This document shows, piece by piece, positions 18,867 through 30,400 of a DNA stretch of 32,322 nucleotides (its first letter is position 1; each line of letters begins with the position of its first letter). The position numbers and the translations under genes are program-made. Under the pieces are notes generated by a model. The model was not told where the DNA came from. It did no database searches and saw only the letters and a list, made by a program, of their open reading frames with translations. The stretch covers positions 1-32,322 of the forward strand of contig JACMPK010000197.1 in NCBI GenBank assembly GCA_014377535.1, given 5' to 3'. Source of the DNA: Gemmatimonadaceae bacterium. Lineage in GTDB: Bacteria > Gemmatimonadota > Gemmatimonadetes > Gemmatimonadales > Gemmatimonadaceae.

Positions 18867-19636
18867 CGCGTGCCCTCGCCCGGCGTAATCTGAATGACAC
18901 GACCGCGGCGCCGGAGCACGGGGCTGATGCGGGCGAGCTGCACGGCTGGCTGTGTGGACATGAGCGGCTCCGGCGCGCCGATCGCCTCGGGGGCTTCGAT
19001 GGCCACGAAGCGATACAACTGCGCCGGTCGACCCGTGCCGCTGACCCGCTGCTCGCGCGTCGGCTTCACGATGCCCAGCAGCTCGACCTTTCGACGGAAA
19101 TTGCGCTTGTCCATATCGCGGCCGATGATCACTTCGTAGACGCGCTGCAGATCGCCCAGCGTAAAGCGGGCCGGGAGCAGCTGAAAGCCGACGGTGGTGT
19201 AGGCGAGCTTGTTACGCAGTCGGGTCAACGCGTAATCGATGATGCGGCGGTGATCCAGGACCAGCAGCGGCAGCGTCGCGACCGGCCACCAGCGGGCGGC
19301 ATCGCTGCCTGTTGCCGTGAGCACGTCGGCAGAGACGAGCGCGTAGTGCGCCACCGAGATGATGCGCGAGTCCGGCGCGCGGTGCACGTCGCCGAAGGTG
19401 TAGAGCTGCTCCAGCCAGACGTCACCGGAGCCTGCGACGTCGGCGAGTGCTCGACGGGCCGTGGTGTCAACCGTTTCGTCAGCCCGGACGGTGTCGTTGG
19501 GCAGGCCCCACGCGGCAGCGGCGGGGGCGAGGAGGACGTGGAGGGCGTCGTCCCGGATGGTGAACACGACAACTTCAACGCCAACCTGGATCGCGGTGGT
19601 CTCATGTTGCGGTCCGGGTCGGTTAGTGTCGGGCAT
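18863..19636 (-). CDS. nrtR: NrtR-type Nudix-related repressor of NAD biosynthesis
   Basis: Regulator of 257 aa. The N-terminal half is a Nudix fold that senses an NAD-related ligand (ADP-ribose in characterised NrtR proteins). The C-terminal half is a winged helix. NrtR hallmarks are clear: LEQLYTFGDVHR (75-86), RNKLAYTTVGFQLLP (141-155), FTLGDLQRVYEVIIGR, DMDKRNFRRK and GRPAQLYRF. The Nudix box is degenerate: the REUxEE core reads RALADV, so the catalytic glutamates are missing and a sensor role without hydrolysis is expected. A tail of about 45 residues after the winged helix is longer than I would expect. It heads the nadBAC operon and probably represses it and itself through the palindrome at 19637-19653. 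Start ATG 19636; a promoter directly upstream suggests a leaderless mRNA. Confidence 0.93.
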   Translation of the reverse strand: MPDTNRPGPQHETTAIQVGVEVVVFTIRDDALHVLLAPAAAAWGLPNDTVRADETVDTTARRALADVAGSGDVWLEQLYTFGDVHRAPDSRIISVAHYALVSADVLTATGSDAARWWPVATLPLLVLDHRRIIDYALTRLRNKLAYTTVGFQLLPARFTLGDLQRVYEVIIGRDMDKRNFRRKVELLGIVKPTREQRVSGTGRPAQLYRFVAIEAPEAIGAPEPLMSTQPAVQLARISPVLRRRGRVIQITPGEGTR

Positions 19637-19653
19637 ACACTAGAGGATAGTGT
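19624..19653. promoter_or_regulatory. Candidate NrtR operator
   Basis: ACACTA (19637-19642) and TAGTGT (19648-19653) form a perfect 6-base inverted repeat with a 5-base centre. A further TAGTGT at 19624-19629 makes a third half-site, alternating in direction. The main palindrome overlaps the proposed nrtR -10 box and abuts the start codon, the expected place for an autorepressor site. The link to NrtR is inferred from position. Confidence 0.65.
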
Positions 19654-19672
19654 AGGGCGCACACAAAGGCAA
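19644..19672 (-). promoter_or_regulatory. Promoter of the nrtR-nadBAC operon (probably leaderless)
   Basis: On the minus strand TTGCCT (19672-19667) and TATCCT (19649-19644) are spaced 17 bases. Seven bases separate the -10 box from the nrtR ATG, so transcription should begin at or next to the start codon. The -10 lies within the palindrome. Confidence 0.55.
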
Positions 19673-19810
19673 CGGAGTCAGACCATCGGTCCTGCGGCAC
19701 CTGCAGCGAATACACATGCAGTGGTGACCGCGGACCTGAGTGCGGCACGCCGCATCCATTCGTCGCTTTCGCTTGCCGCACCCATCCGCGCTGGCGACCT
19801 TTCGCGGTTC

Positions 19811-20856
19811 ATGCGCCCCCTCATCACCGCCTTGATCGTTCTCGCCCTCGTCCATGGCGGTCTGTTGTTCGTGCAGCCGACCAACGCGCCTGCGGCGGAG
19901 CTGGCCGGCGACGGCCCGCAGGTCGGCGTGGTGTTCGATCTGGGCGGGCGCGGCGACAAATCGTTCAACGACGGCGCCTATCTGGGTGCCGAGAGCGCCG
20001 CGAAGAAATTGCAGGCGCGGGTCCAGTTCATCGAGCCCGGTGACGGCTCCGACCGCGGGGCCGGCCTCCGCCTGCTGGCCGCTGAACGGCGTGCGCTGGT
20101 GGTCGGGGTGGGCTTCATCTTCACTGATGACCTGATCGAGCTCGCGAAGGAATATCCCGATGTGAACTTCGCGGGCGTGGACTTCGCCGTCGGTACCGAC
20201 AAATTCGGCGACCCGATTCCACCGCCGCCGAATGTTGCGGCGCTCAAGTTCCGCGAGGAAGAGGGGTCGTTCCTGGTCGGCGCGCTGGCGGCGCTGGTCG
20301 GCGGCTCGAAGAAGGTCGGCTTTTTGGGCGGCATGGACATGCCCCTGATCCACAAGGACGAGGCCGGCTACCGGGCGGGTGTGATGCATGTGTGCAAGGA
20401 TTGCACGGTGATCGCGCAGTACGCCGGCGTGACGCCCGAGGCGTTCCGCAACCCGAGCAAGGGCAAGGAGCTGGCGCTGAGCCAGTATCAGCAGGGCGTG
20501 AACGTGATCTTCCACGCCAGCGGCTCCACCGGGCTCGGGATGTTCGAGGCGGCGAGAGCGATGGGTCGTGGCCATTACGGCATCGGCGTGGACGCCGACC
20601 AGTACGGCGAGGCGCCGGGCTATGTGCTGACGTCCATGGTGAAGGGCGTCGACAACGTGGTGTACGACACGATTCGCCGCGTGAAGGATGGCACGTTTCA
20701 GGGTGGCATCTTTTCCTATGGTCTGAAGGAGAAGGGTGTCGGCTATGTCTACGACGCGCGCAACAGGGCGCTGATTCCCGACAGTGTGCGCGCCCGCCTA
20801 CTGGACATCGAGCGTGACATCGTGGCGGGCAGGATCAGAGTGCCGAGCACGCGCTC

Positions 20857-20860
<4 letters not shown>
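19811..20860 (+). CDS. BMP-family nucleoside-type ABC transporter substrate-binding protein
   Basis: Protein of 349 aa in the BMP/PnrA-like (Med) family, whose studied members bind purine or other nucleosides for ABC import. After an N-terminal hydrophobic segment (about 4-20), the mature region starts VGVVFDLGGRGDKSFND, the family's signature, followed by ANFAGVDF-like and GFLGGMDMPLIHKDEAGYRAG segments and IGVDADQYGEAPGYVLTS near the ligand cleft. The unusual point is the absence of a cysteine after the signal region. BMP proteins are usually lipoproteins, so this one may be freely periplasmic or membrane-anchored. ATG 19811 is the only start that gives a sensible signal sequence; the frame is open far upstream, but that part is a shadow of nrtR and its promoter. 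The end overlaps the ATPase start by four bases (GTGA). Confidence 0.9.
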
Positions 20861-22653
<1,793 letters not shown>

Positions 22654-22682
22654 TCACGACATGAACGCGCCATGATCACATT

Positions 22683-23768
22683 ATGAGGGCCGCTACGTCT
22701 GCCGCCATCGAAGATGGCGTACTGCCCACGCTGACCGCGCTGCTCGTCGCACTGGTCGCAGGTGACCTGCTGATCCTGTCCTACGGCCAAGCCCCCGGCG
22801 AGGTCTGGCGACTGATGATGAGCGGCACCTGGGGCAACGCCTACGGCATTGGCCAGGTGCTCTACAAGGCAACCACGCTGGTGTTTACGGGCCTGAGCGT
22901 CGCGATAGGACTCCGGGCCGGCCTCTTCAACATCGGCGCCGAAAGTCAGCTTGCGGCCGGTGGTTTCTGCGCCGCGGCGCTGGGACTGCTGCTCCCGACC
23001 GGCATGACACCATGGCTCGCGATCCCCATGTGCCTGCTGGCCGCCATGCTCGGCGGCGCCCTCGTCGGCTTCATCCCCGGCGTGCTGCGGGCACGCTTCG
23101 GCGCCCATGAAGTGATCGCCACGATCATGCTGAACTTCGTCGTGCTGGCGTTGCTCAACTGGGCGATTTCGGCCACCGGCCTGGCCGTGCCCGAGACGCT
23201 CCACACTCCGCCGGTGGCAAGCTCGTCCATACCGCGCCTCGCGGCATTCTTCCCGGTCTTCCACGGATCGGCGGCTAATGGAACGATCCTGCTGGCCCTG
23301 ATGGCCGTCACCGTCAGCGCCTGGCTGCTGTTCCGCTCGCGCTTTGGCTACGAACTGCGCGCGACAGGACTGCAACCGCTGGCGGCCGAATCCGCCGGCA
23401 TCCGTGTGCCTCGCATCTGGATGATGGCCATGGTGCTGGGCGGCGCAGTCGCCGGACTCGGCGGCTCGAACTTCGTGCTCGGCTACAAGAATTACTTCGA
23501 GGATGGCTTCAACGGCGGTGCCGGATTCCTGGGGATCGCCGTCGCACTGGTCGGCCGCAACAACCCGTTCGGCGTGCTGCTCGCCGCGCTCTTCTTCGCC
23601 ACGCTCTCGCAGGGCGGTCTTGCCATTCACGCCCTCGTGCCGAAGCAGATGGTCGAGGTGCTGGAAGGCATCGTGATCCTGGCGGTCGCAGTCAGCGTAC
23701 CCGAGGTGCGCCGCCTGCTGCGCGCGCGGCCCGCGCCAAGTGCCACGACCCTGCCGGTGACGGTCTGA
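22683..23768 (+). CDS. ABC transporter permease, nucleoside/simple-sugar type (first)
   Basis: Integral membrane protein of 361 aa with about eight to ten hydrophobic segments, of the BPD_transp_2 family (like NupP/YufP). The family region GLSVAIGLRAGLFNIGAESQ (about 63-82) is clear, as is FGAHEVIATIMLN and the late GGAGFLGIAVALVGRNNPFG. It should pair with the second permease to form the channel for the BMP-dependent importer. It starts ATG 22683, 29 bases after the ATPase stop, and ends four bases before the next gene. No unusual residues noted. Confidence 0.92.
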   Translation: MRAATSAAIEDGVLPTLTALLVALVAGDLLILSYGQAPGEVWRLMMSGTWGNAYGIGQVLYKATTLVFTGLSVAIGLRAGLFNIGAESQLAAGGFCAAALGLLLPTGMTPWLAIPMCLLAAMLGGALVGFIPGVLRARFGAHEVIATIMLNFVVLALLNWAISATGLAVPETLHTPPVASSSIPRLAAFFPVFHGSAANGTILLALMAVTVSAWLLFRSRFGYELRATGLQPLAAESAGIRVPRIWMMAMVLGGAVAGLGGSNFVLGYKNYFEDGFNGGAGFLGIAVALVGRNNPFGVLLAALFFATLSQGGLAIHALVPKQMVEVLEGIVILAVAVSVPEVRRLLRARPAPSATTLPVTV

Positions 23769-23772
23769 CGCG

Positions 23773-24654
23773 ATGAAGCTCACCCTGCTGCTCATGCTGC
23801 AGACGCTGCGCATTGCAATCCCCTACCTGTTCGCGGCATCTGGCGGCGTGCTGGCGGAACGTGCCGGCATCGTGAGTCTCACGCTCGAGGGCTTCATGCT
23901 CGCCGGGGCGTTCTGCGCCACGCTGGGCAGCTTCTACTTCGGGAACCCGTGGGCAGGCGTGTTGATGGGACTGCTGGGCGGATGCCTGTTCGGCGCGCTC
24001 CACGCCGTCGCGACGATCCGCTTCAAGGCCGACCAGATCGTGAGCGCCGTCGCGATCAACCTGATGGTGGTCGGGCTGACACGCTTCTTCCTGCGCCTCG
24101 CCTTTGACAGCTCGTCGAATTCACCGCGGGTGGCGGGCTTCGGCCGCGACGGCAATGCCGGCGCGCTGGCCACCTTCGAGAACCCGTTGATCTGGCTGGG
24201 CGTGATCGTGATGCCCGCGCTGGCGTGGGTGATCACGCGCACGCGATTCGGGCTCCGCGTCCGTGCCGTTGGCGAAAAGCCCGAAGCGGCAGCCACGCTG
24301 GGCGTCTCCGTGAGCCGCATCCGCTACCGGGCCGTGATCGCGTCGGGCGCCCTGGCGGCACTGGGCGGCTGCTACCTGGCACTGGACCAGCACCAATTCA
24401 CGGACCAGATGACGGCCGGTCGTGGCTTCATTGCACTGGCAGCCGTCATCGTCGGGCGATGGATGCCGATCCGGGCAGGCATCGCCTGCCTGCTGTTCGC
24501 CTTCGCGGAGGCGATGCAGATCCAGGTGCAGGGCGCGGGGGTATTGCCGTCGCAGTTCGTGTCCATGATTCCATACGTTCTCACACTCGTGGCACTTGCC
24601 GGCCTCGTGGGCCGAGCCGTGCCGCCGGCCGCGCTCGGGCGCGTCGAGGGATGA
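23773..24654 (+). CDS. ABC transporter permease, nucleoside/simple-sugar type (second)
   Basis: Integral membrane protein of 293 aa, BPD_transp_2 family (like NupQ/YufQ). The signature after the first helix reads LAERAGIVSLTLEGFMLAGA (about 27-46), typical of the shorter partner permease. FKADQIVSAVAINLMVVG and the late TAGRGFIALAAVIVGRWMP also match. Gene order, binding protein - ATPase - long permease - short permease, is the standard order for this transporter type, so the set looks complete. The start follows the first permease by four bases. Confidence 0.92.
   Translation: MKLTLLLMLQTLRIAIPYLFAASGGVLAERAGIVSLTLEGFMLAGAFCATLGSFYFGNPWAGVLMGLLGGCLFGALHAVATIRFKADQIVSAVAINLMVVGLTRFFLRLAFDSSSNSPRVAGFGRDGNAGALATFENPLIWLGVIVMPALAWVITRTRFGLRVRAVGEKPEAAATLGVSVSRIRYRAVIASGALAALGGCYLALDQHQFTDQMTAGRGFIALAAVIVGRWMPIRAGIACLLFAFAEAMQIQVQGAGVLPSQFVSMIPYVLTLVALAGLVGRAVPPAALGRVEG
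24646..24651 (+). promoter_or_regulatory. Ribosome binding site for the MFS gene
   Basis: GAGGGA at the end of the second permease gene lies seven bases before a TTG at 24659. It is the basis for choosing that start. Confidence 0.45.
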
Positions 24655-24658
24655 TGTC

Positions 24659-26023
24659 TTGGCGTTGATCGAAGTCGCAGCTCCCGCGTTTGCCGATGCC
24701 GGCGTGCCCATCTGGACCGTGTGGGCCGTGGGGCTCACACTCACCGGCGCGACCGTCTGGCAGCTGCGGAAGGTGCCGCGCGAGCTGGTGATCCTGATGA
24801 TCACGGCAATGATCGACATGATCGGCGTGCTCATGATCCTGCCGCTGTTGCCGTTTTTCGCGCAGCGTCTTGGCGCCGGCGGATTGATGGTCGGGCTGCT
24901 GGTGTCCAGCTTTTCGCTCGCCCAGCTGCTCAGCGCTCCCTATTGGGGACGGCTGAGCGACAAGTGGGGCCGACGGCCGGTGATCATGGTGTCACTGGCC
25001 GCGAGCGCCATCTCGTATGCGGTGTTCGGCTTCGCGCACAGCCTGCTGGTGCTCTTCCTCTCGCGCATCGTGCAGGGCGCAGGTGGCGGCACGGTGGGCG
25101 TGATTCAGGCATACGTGGCCGATGCGACCAGGCCCGAGGAGCGGACGAAGGCACTGGGCTGGCTGTCAGCCGCGACGAATTTCGGTGTAGCGATCGGGCC
25201 GGTGCTGGGCGGCTACTTCGCGACGCTCGGCAAGCAGCAGGTTGCGGCCTCGAATTGGCCCGGCTGGCTCGGCGATGCGGCACCGGGGCTCGCGGCCGCA
25301 ACGCTCTGCCTGCTGAACATCGGCTTCGCCTGGAAATACCTGCCCGAGACGCGTGTGCGCGCCGCGGCGGCGGTGGGTCCTGCAGGTGAGGCGCTGCCGG
25401 TGAAGAAGGTGAACAGCCTGCAGGCGGTGTCACGTGTCATGTCGCATCCCGGTGATGTCGCGTCGCGCCTGATCTGGATCTATGCAATCGCCATCGGCGC
25501 ATTCCAGGGACTCACCTCGATCCTCGCGCTCTTTCTGTTCAGGAAGTTCAACGCCAACGAAGCGACGATGGGACTGCTCTTCGCCTATGTCGGCGTGATG
25601 AGCGTGATCACGCGCGTCTTCATCCTGGGCCGCATGGTGGACTGGCTTGGCGAGGCGAAGCTGTCGCGACTGGGCACTGTGCTGCTGGCCTTCGGCACCG
25701 CGACGCTGCCGTTCGCACCAAGTGTCGGCTGGGTAGCGCTGAGCATCGCGTTCTGGCCGCTGGGTACCGCGTTCACTTTCCCTGCCGTCACGGCGATGCT
25801 GAGCAAGGTGATCAGCAACGAGGATCGCGGACTCTACATGGGTGTGCAGCAGACGTTCGGCGGCATGTCACGCGTGATCTTCCCCATCGCGCTTGGCTGG
25901 GCCTTCGATCACATGGTACCCGGCGCACCGTTCTGGATCTCGGCCACGCTGGTGATCATGACGCTGAGCTTCAGCATGTCGCTGCCGCCAGGCGTCACCG
26001 CGAGGAAGCCCTCGACGACCTGA
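24659..26023 (+). CDS. MFS transporter (DHA1/TetA-like)
   Basis: Membrane protein of about 454 aa with roughly 12 helices. Motif A between helices 2 and 3 is well kept (GRLSDKWGRRPV), and the helix-5 region shows AIGPVLGGYF, as in drug:H+ antiporters. A first hydrophobic stretch (WTVWAVGLTLTGATVWQL) precedes the usual first MFS helix, so there may be one extra N-terminal helix. The central loop is around PAGEALPVKKVN. Likely a proton-driven exporter; substrate unknown. It lies four bases after the transporter operon and may be co-transcribed; a nucleoside or drug efflux role would be speculation. The start is uncertain: TTG 24659 has a ribosome site, TTG 24665 is close by, and the frame is open to 24596. 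Confidence 0.85.
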   Translation: MALIEVAAPAFADAGVPIWTVWAVGLTLTGATVWQLRKVPRELVILMITAMIDMIGVLMILPLLPFFAQRLGAGGLMVGLLVSSFSLAQLLSAPYWGRLSDKWGRRPVIMVSLAASAISYAVFGFAHSLLVLFLSRIVQGAGGGTVGVIQAYVADATRPEERTKALGWLSAATNFGVAIGPVLGGYFATLGKQQVAASNWPGWLGDAAPGLAAATLCLLNIGFAWKYLPETRVRAAAAVGPAGEALPVKKVNSLQAVSRVMSHPGDVASRLIWIYAIAIGAFQGLTSILALFLFRKFNANEATMGLLFAYVGVMSVITRVFILGRMVDWLGEAKLSRLGTVLLAFGTATLPFAPSVGWVALSIAFWPLGTAFTFPAVTAMLSKVISNEDRGLYMGVQQTFGGMSRVIFPIALGWAFDHMVPGAPFWISATLVIMTLSFSMSLPPGVTARKPSTT

Positions 26024-26179
26024 CGGCGGTGCGGCAGCGCCTGCCTTCCACGGTTCACGACGCTTGCGCATTTGGGCAGCGGGACCCGGATATGTGGTTT
26101 GCGATTGTCGCTTCCGTCCGCCAATCTCGGCGCTACGAGGGGGTGCACTCGCTTCACACTCCCTGCCCGGAATGCGCCA

Positions 26180-27304
26180 ATGCACCCCTCAGTACGTAGT
26201 ACCATCACCATGTTCGCCGCGCTCCTGCTCGCATCGTGCGCAGACCACAGTACCGCGCCACTCGATGTGCTTGCGAAGCAGGACAAGGTGGCCCCGCAGG
26301 CGACTGGATCGCCGGTGGTGGTGATGTCCGGACTCGACTCGCCACGCGGGCTGGCCTTCGGACCGGAAGGTGCGCTGTATGTGGTTGAAGCAGGTTCGAC
26401 GCAGATCAATGGTCCCTGTGTGGTTGTTGCCCGCGGCTCCAACTGCTACAGCGGCACAGGCGCCATCACTCGACTCTGGAAAGGCCGCCAGGAGCGAATC
26501 GCCTCCGGCCTGCCCTCGTATTACAATCCCGGTGCCCTCGATATTGGTGGTCCGCAGGACATCGACTTTCAAGGTCGCGGCAATGGCTTCGTGACCACGG
26601 GATGGGCCGCCAACCCGGCGCTGCGCGCTGGACTGGGAGCCAATGGCTCGAGTTTCGCGGCGATGATCCGCGTGACGCCGAACGGTGACTGGAAAATCGT
26701 TGCCGATCCCGGCACACACGAGCTGCTCAGCAACCCTGCCGGCGGTCCGCTGGACTCCAATCCCTACGGCGTCCTGGCTGAAGCAGGAGTGCAGTATCTG
26801 GTCGACGCAGGCGGCAATTCGCTGCTGAAGGTGATTGATGGCGTGGTCAGTACGGTCGCGATCTTTCCCTCGACGCCGATCGCACCCGGCAGCTTCCCCG
26901 GACCGTTCGTGTCATCGGAGGCGGTACCGACCGAGGTCACGCGTGGGCCCGACGGAGCGCTGTACGTCAGCACCCTGAGCGGCGTGCCGTTCCTGCCAGG
27001 GGCGGCTCGCATCTACCGCGTGGTGGAGGGGCAGGCGCCGACCGTCCATGCGGCCGGCCTGACGCAGGTGACGGATCACGCCTGGGGTCCTGACGGGACG
27101 CTCTATGTGCTGCAGTATGCGAGCGCACCTTTCTTCGGTGGGCCCGGCCGAATCGTGCGCATCGCAACCAACGGTGCCCGCACCACGCTGCCCGTCGCGC
27201 TCACTAATCCAACCGCGATCATCGTCGGTCATGATGGTGCACTTTACGTCTCCAACCGCGGCAACGTGGCCAGTGTGGGTCAGGTGCTGCGCATCACGCC
27301 CTGA
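26180..27304 (+). CDS. ScyD/ScyE-family beta-propeller lipoprotein
   Basis: Predicted 374-aa exported protein. The N-terminus MHPSVRSTITMFAALLLASC has a lipobox (LLAS|C, cysteine 20), so it is probably lipidated. The rest consists of repeated beta-propeller blades, each with a phrase like SPRGLAFGPEGALYVVE, EVTRGPDGALYVST, DHAWGPDGTLYVLQ or IIVGHDGALYVSN. This pattern matches the ScyD/ScyE and NHL/SMP-30-like propeller families. The name comes from cyanobacterial scytonemin clusters, but no such cluster is here, so the function is unknown; ligand binding or a lactonase-like activity is possible. ATG 26180 is chosen for the signal peptide; ATG 26210 would leave a very short one. It is followed by a good terminator. 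Confidence 0.85.
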   Translation: MHPSVRSTITMFAALLLASCADHSTAPLDVLAKQDKVAPQATGSPVVVMSGLDSPRGLAFGPEGALYVVEAGSTQINGPCVVVARGSNCYSGTGAITRLWKGRQERIASGLPSYYNPGALDIGGPQDIDFQGRGNGFVTTGWAANPALRAGLGANGSSFAAMIRVTPNGDWKIVADPGTHELLSNPAGGPLDSNPYGVLAEAGVQYLVDAGGNSLLKVIDGVVSTVAIFPSTPIAPGSFPGPFVSSEAVPTEVTRGPDGALYVSTLSGVPFLPGAARIYRVVEGQAPTVHAAGLTQVTDHAWGPDGTLYVLQYASAPFFGGPGRIVRIATNGARTTLPVALTNPTAIIVGHDGALYVSNRGNVASVGQVLRITP

Positions 27305-27358
27305 TCCTCAAGTACGATGAGCAAGACCAGCGTATTGCGTTGAAAGCTTTGCAGCAGG

Positions 27359-27392
27359 ACAGCTGAACTGCGGATTGCAGTGCAGCTGTTTT
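27359..27392 (+). terminator. Intrinsic terminator after the ScyD/ScyE-type gene
   Basis: A 13-base stem (27359-27371 with 27377-27389, one mismatch) closes a 5-base loop GGATT and is followed by TTTT at 27389-27392. It sits 55 bases after the stop codon and is the clearest rho-independent terminator in the window. Confidence 0.8.
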
Positions 27393-27435
27393 GCTTCAAG
27401 GCTGTGGCAAAGCGCGCTCTATGGAAGCGCGGCTG

Positions 27436-30400
27436 TCAGCGCGGCAGGCGCTCGCGCAGCCTTGCGACGCGCGCGCGCAAGTCGCGTACGGTTGGCTGCA
27501 TGTCGGCATCAGCCCTTCCCCAGAGTCCGATCAGCAACTCGTAGCGATCGACCGCCTTGCGGATGTGACCAGCCGATGCATGCAGTTCGCCGCTGCGCTT
27601 CAATGCCCAGGGCAGGAAAAGAAAGTCCCCTTCGTTCGCCTCCACGCGCGACGGATCGCTGATATCGAGATAGCGGTCGAGGATCTGCAGCACCGAATCG
27701 GGTTGCTCCTGGGTGTCGTAGATCCTCGCCCGCAGCACCTCGGTGCAGGGCCAGCAGAAAGCCGCGGTCCCGTCGCCGCGCGTACGCGTTGAATCGGCCC
27801 ACCGCAGCGCAGTGACCGCATCCTTCCGCGCCAGCGCCACCTCAGCGCGCGAAAAGGAGAGATCTACCTTCGCCTGCCGCTGCCGCATGGTATCGGGCAC
27901 CATGCGTTCCATTCGCGCCAGTACCGCCGCCGCCTCGGTCGGCTTGCCGGCCAGCGCGTAGGCATAGAGCATCAGTGAATACTTCCGTCGCTCTTCAGGC
28001 ACCGTGTCCAGTGCCGCCACGCCGCCAATGCGTGCCAGCCGCGCCAGCCCCTCGGCCGTGCGACCCCGGAAGTTGACGTCGATCAATGCTTGCCCCATGC
28101 TATCCACCACCGCCGATTCGCTTTCCGCGCCGCGCGCCGCGTCCATGGCCCGCGCCTTCTCGCGCGCATCCAGCCCCTCGATGAAGCGGCCCCGCATCCA
28201 CCGCTCACCGGCCAGCAGCCCATAGGCAGCCGCGCGATCACTGGCACGTTTCGCGTTTGTCACCGCCCCCTCGATCTGCCGGGTCGAGGCATCCCAGTCA
28301 TTCAGCATCCAGGCCCGATCGGCGCGCAGACGATACACGACCAGATTGTCGGGAAAGCGACGCGCCATCTCGTTCGCCACACTGTCGGCTGGCAGAAACT
28401 TGCGCTGCGCCAGCAGAATGCCATGCAAGTTTTCGTAACGCTGCACCAGGTGCACCGGAATCAGCCGCGCGATTGACTCCGCCTCAGCGAACCGCCGCTG
28501 CCCCGCCAGCACGTTACCGTAGTTGGTGGTGCCGTAACGGATGAACTGCGCGGGAAAACGTTGCATCATCTCCCGGTACACCTGCTCGGCGCGCGGGCGA
28601 TCCTCGAGCACCGAGAAGTAGTAGCTCCCCTCGGCACGCAGGCGCTCGAGGCCGGGCAGCCGGTCGCGGAACTGGAAGGCCTTCGCGTACGCCGAGTCGC
28701 TCAAGCTTGAGCCGAAGCGCCCATTGGCATACGCCACGCCCAGTTTCCGCCACGCCATCGCAAACTGCGAATCGATCGCAACCGCCTTCTTCAGCTGCAG
28801 CACGGCACGATCAAAGTCGTGCTCGACGTCCACGGCGCGAGCCCCTTCGGCAAAAAGCCTGAAGGCGTCCAGTGATCCGGTAGTGACGCGCTCGAGGTCG
28901 GGGGTCTGGTTCACTCGCGCCAGCGATTCACCCATCCGCCCGCGCAACTTGCGCGACACGCGCTCCAGCGCCTCCAGCAACTCACCGGTGCCGTTGGCAG
29001 TGGCGCGGTAGGCTGCCAACTCCTCGCCCGACGTGGTGACGAGACGCAGGCCGACGATCCATCCATCACCCGCACGCGTGAGATCGCCTGCAACCACCGC
29101 CGCCACACCTTCCCGCTCGGCCAGCTCACGCGCCAGCGCCAGCGGCAGCGGTGCAGCCGGATCACGTTGCATGCGCTCCAGTGCCGCCGCCGCGTCGGAA
29201 GGGGACATCAGCGAGGTGACCGAACCTTCGGAGAGGGCAGTGCGCACCGCCTCACCCGCCACCCGCGCCAGCGACGAATCCGCCACGGAAGCGGCGAAGT
29301 CGGCCACTACCAGACGCGCTGATTGCTTCAGCTTTCCGTTCGCCAGCAGCGAGCCTTCGGGACCGATGCCTGCCGCGCGCAGCCCGAGAAAGGCGGCGGT
29401 GCCAATCCCGAACGCACCAGCCGCCAGAGCACCCATGCGCGCCGTGCGATGCCAGCTCACATACGGTGCCGCCTGCACCGCCAGCCCGGCCATCGTTCCC
29501 GTGGCCAATCCGGGGGAACGCACGGCCATCCGCGCCGACCGCCGGATGAAGCCCGTGCCGATCACCATCGGCAGGCCAGCCAGCGCGATCGCGATCGCAC
29601 CCGGAAGCCCCCATTCGGGCAGGCCGATGATGCGGTCGGCAGCCAACGCGATACCCACGATCGCCACGGCCGCCGCACCCCACCGCGCCAGCGCGCCGGC
29701 TGTCCGCATCTCAGGCGACGCGACCGAGCCACTGCGCGTCAGCGGCGCGCCGTCGAGTGCCGCCAGCACTGCGTCGGCCGATGCGGGACGCGCAACAGGC
29801 TCCTTGGCCAGCATGGTCATGATCAGGTCGGCCACGTGCGTCGGTAGGTCGGGCCGCAGTGTGCCGACATGCACCGGTGCCTGGCTGAGGTGCGCGGCCA
29901 ACTGCGACTGTGGCGTGACTGCCGCGAACAGCAGGCGCCCGGTGCACGCCTCGTGCAACACGCAGCCAAGCGCGTAGAGATCGGCGCGCCCGTCGATCGA
30001 CTCGTCGCCCATGGCCTGTTCCGGCGACATATACGCCGGCGTGCCGATGGCCAGGCCAGCGCTGGTGAGCGTCAGGCCGGCGGTGCCGCCGCGAGTACGC
30101 GCTGCATCCACGGCCTTGGCGATGCCGAAGTCGGTGACGACGGCGGTGCCGGCCGAGAGCAGGATGTTCTCCGGCTTGATGTCGCGATGTACGATGCCGC
30201 GCGCATGTGCGTAAGCGAGGGCGCGTGCGACGTCACGAGCGATGCCGACGATTTCGGTAGGAGGCACCGGACCCGCCGCTTCCGTGAGCCGATCGCGGAG
30301 CGAACGACCCTCGACGAACGGCATGGTGTACCATGGCACACCGTCGAGATCGCCAGCCGAGAGCACCGGGACGATGTTCGCCTGTTGCAGTCGGGCGGCA

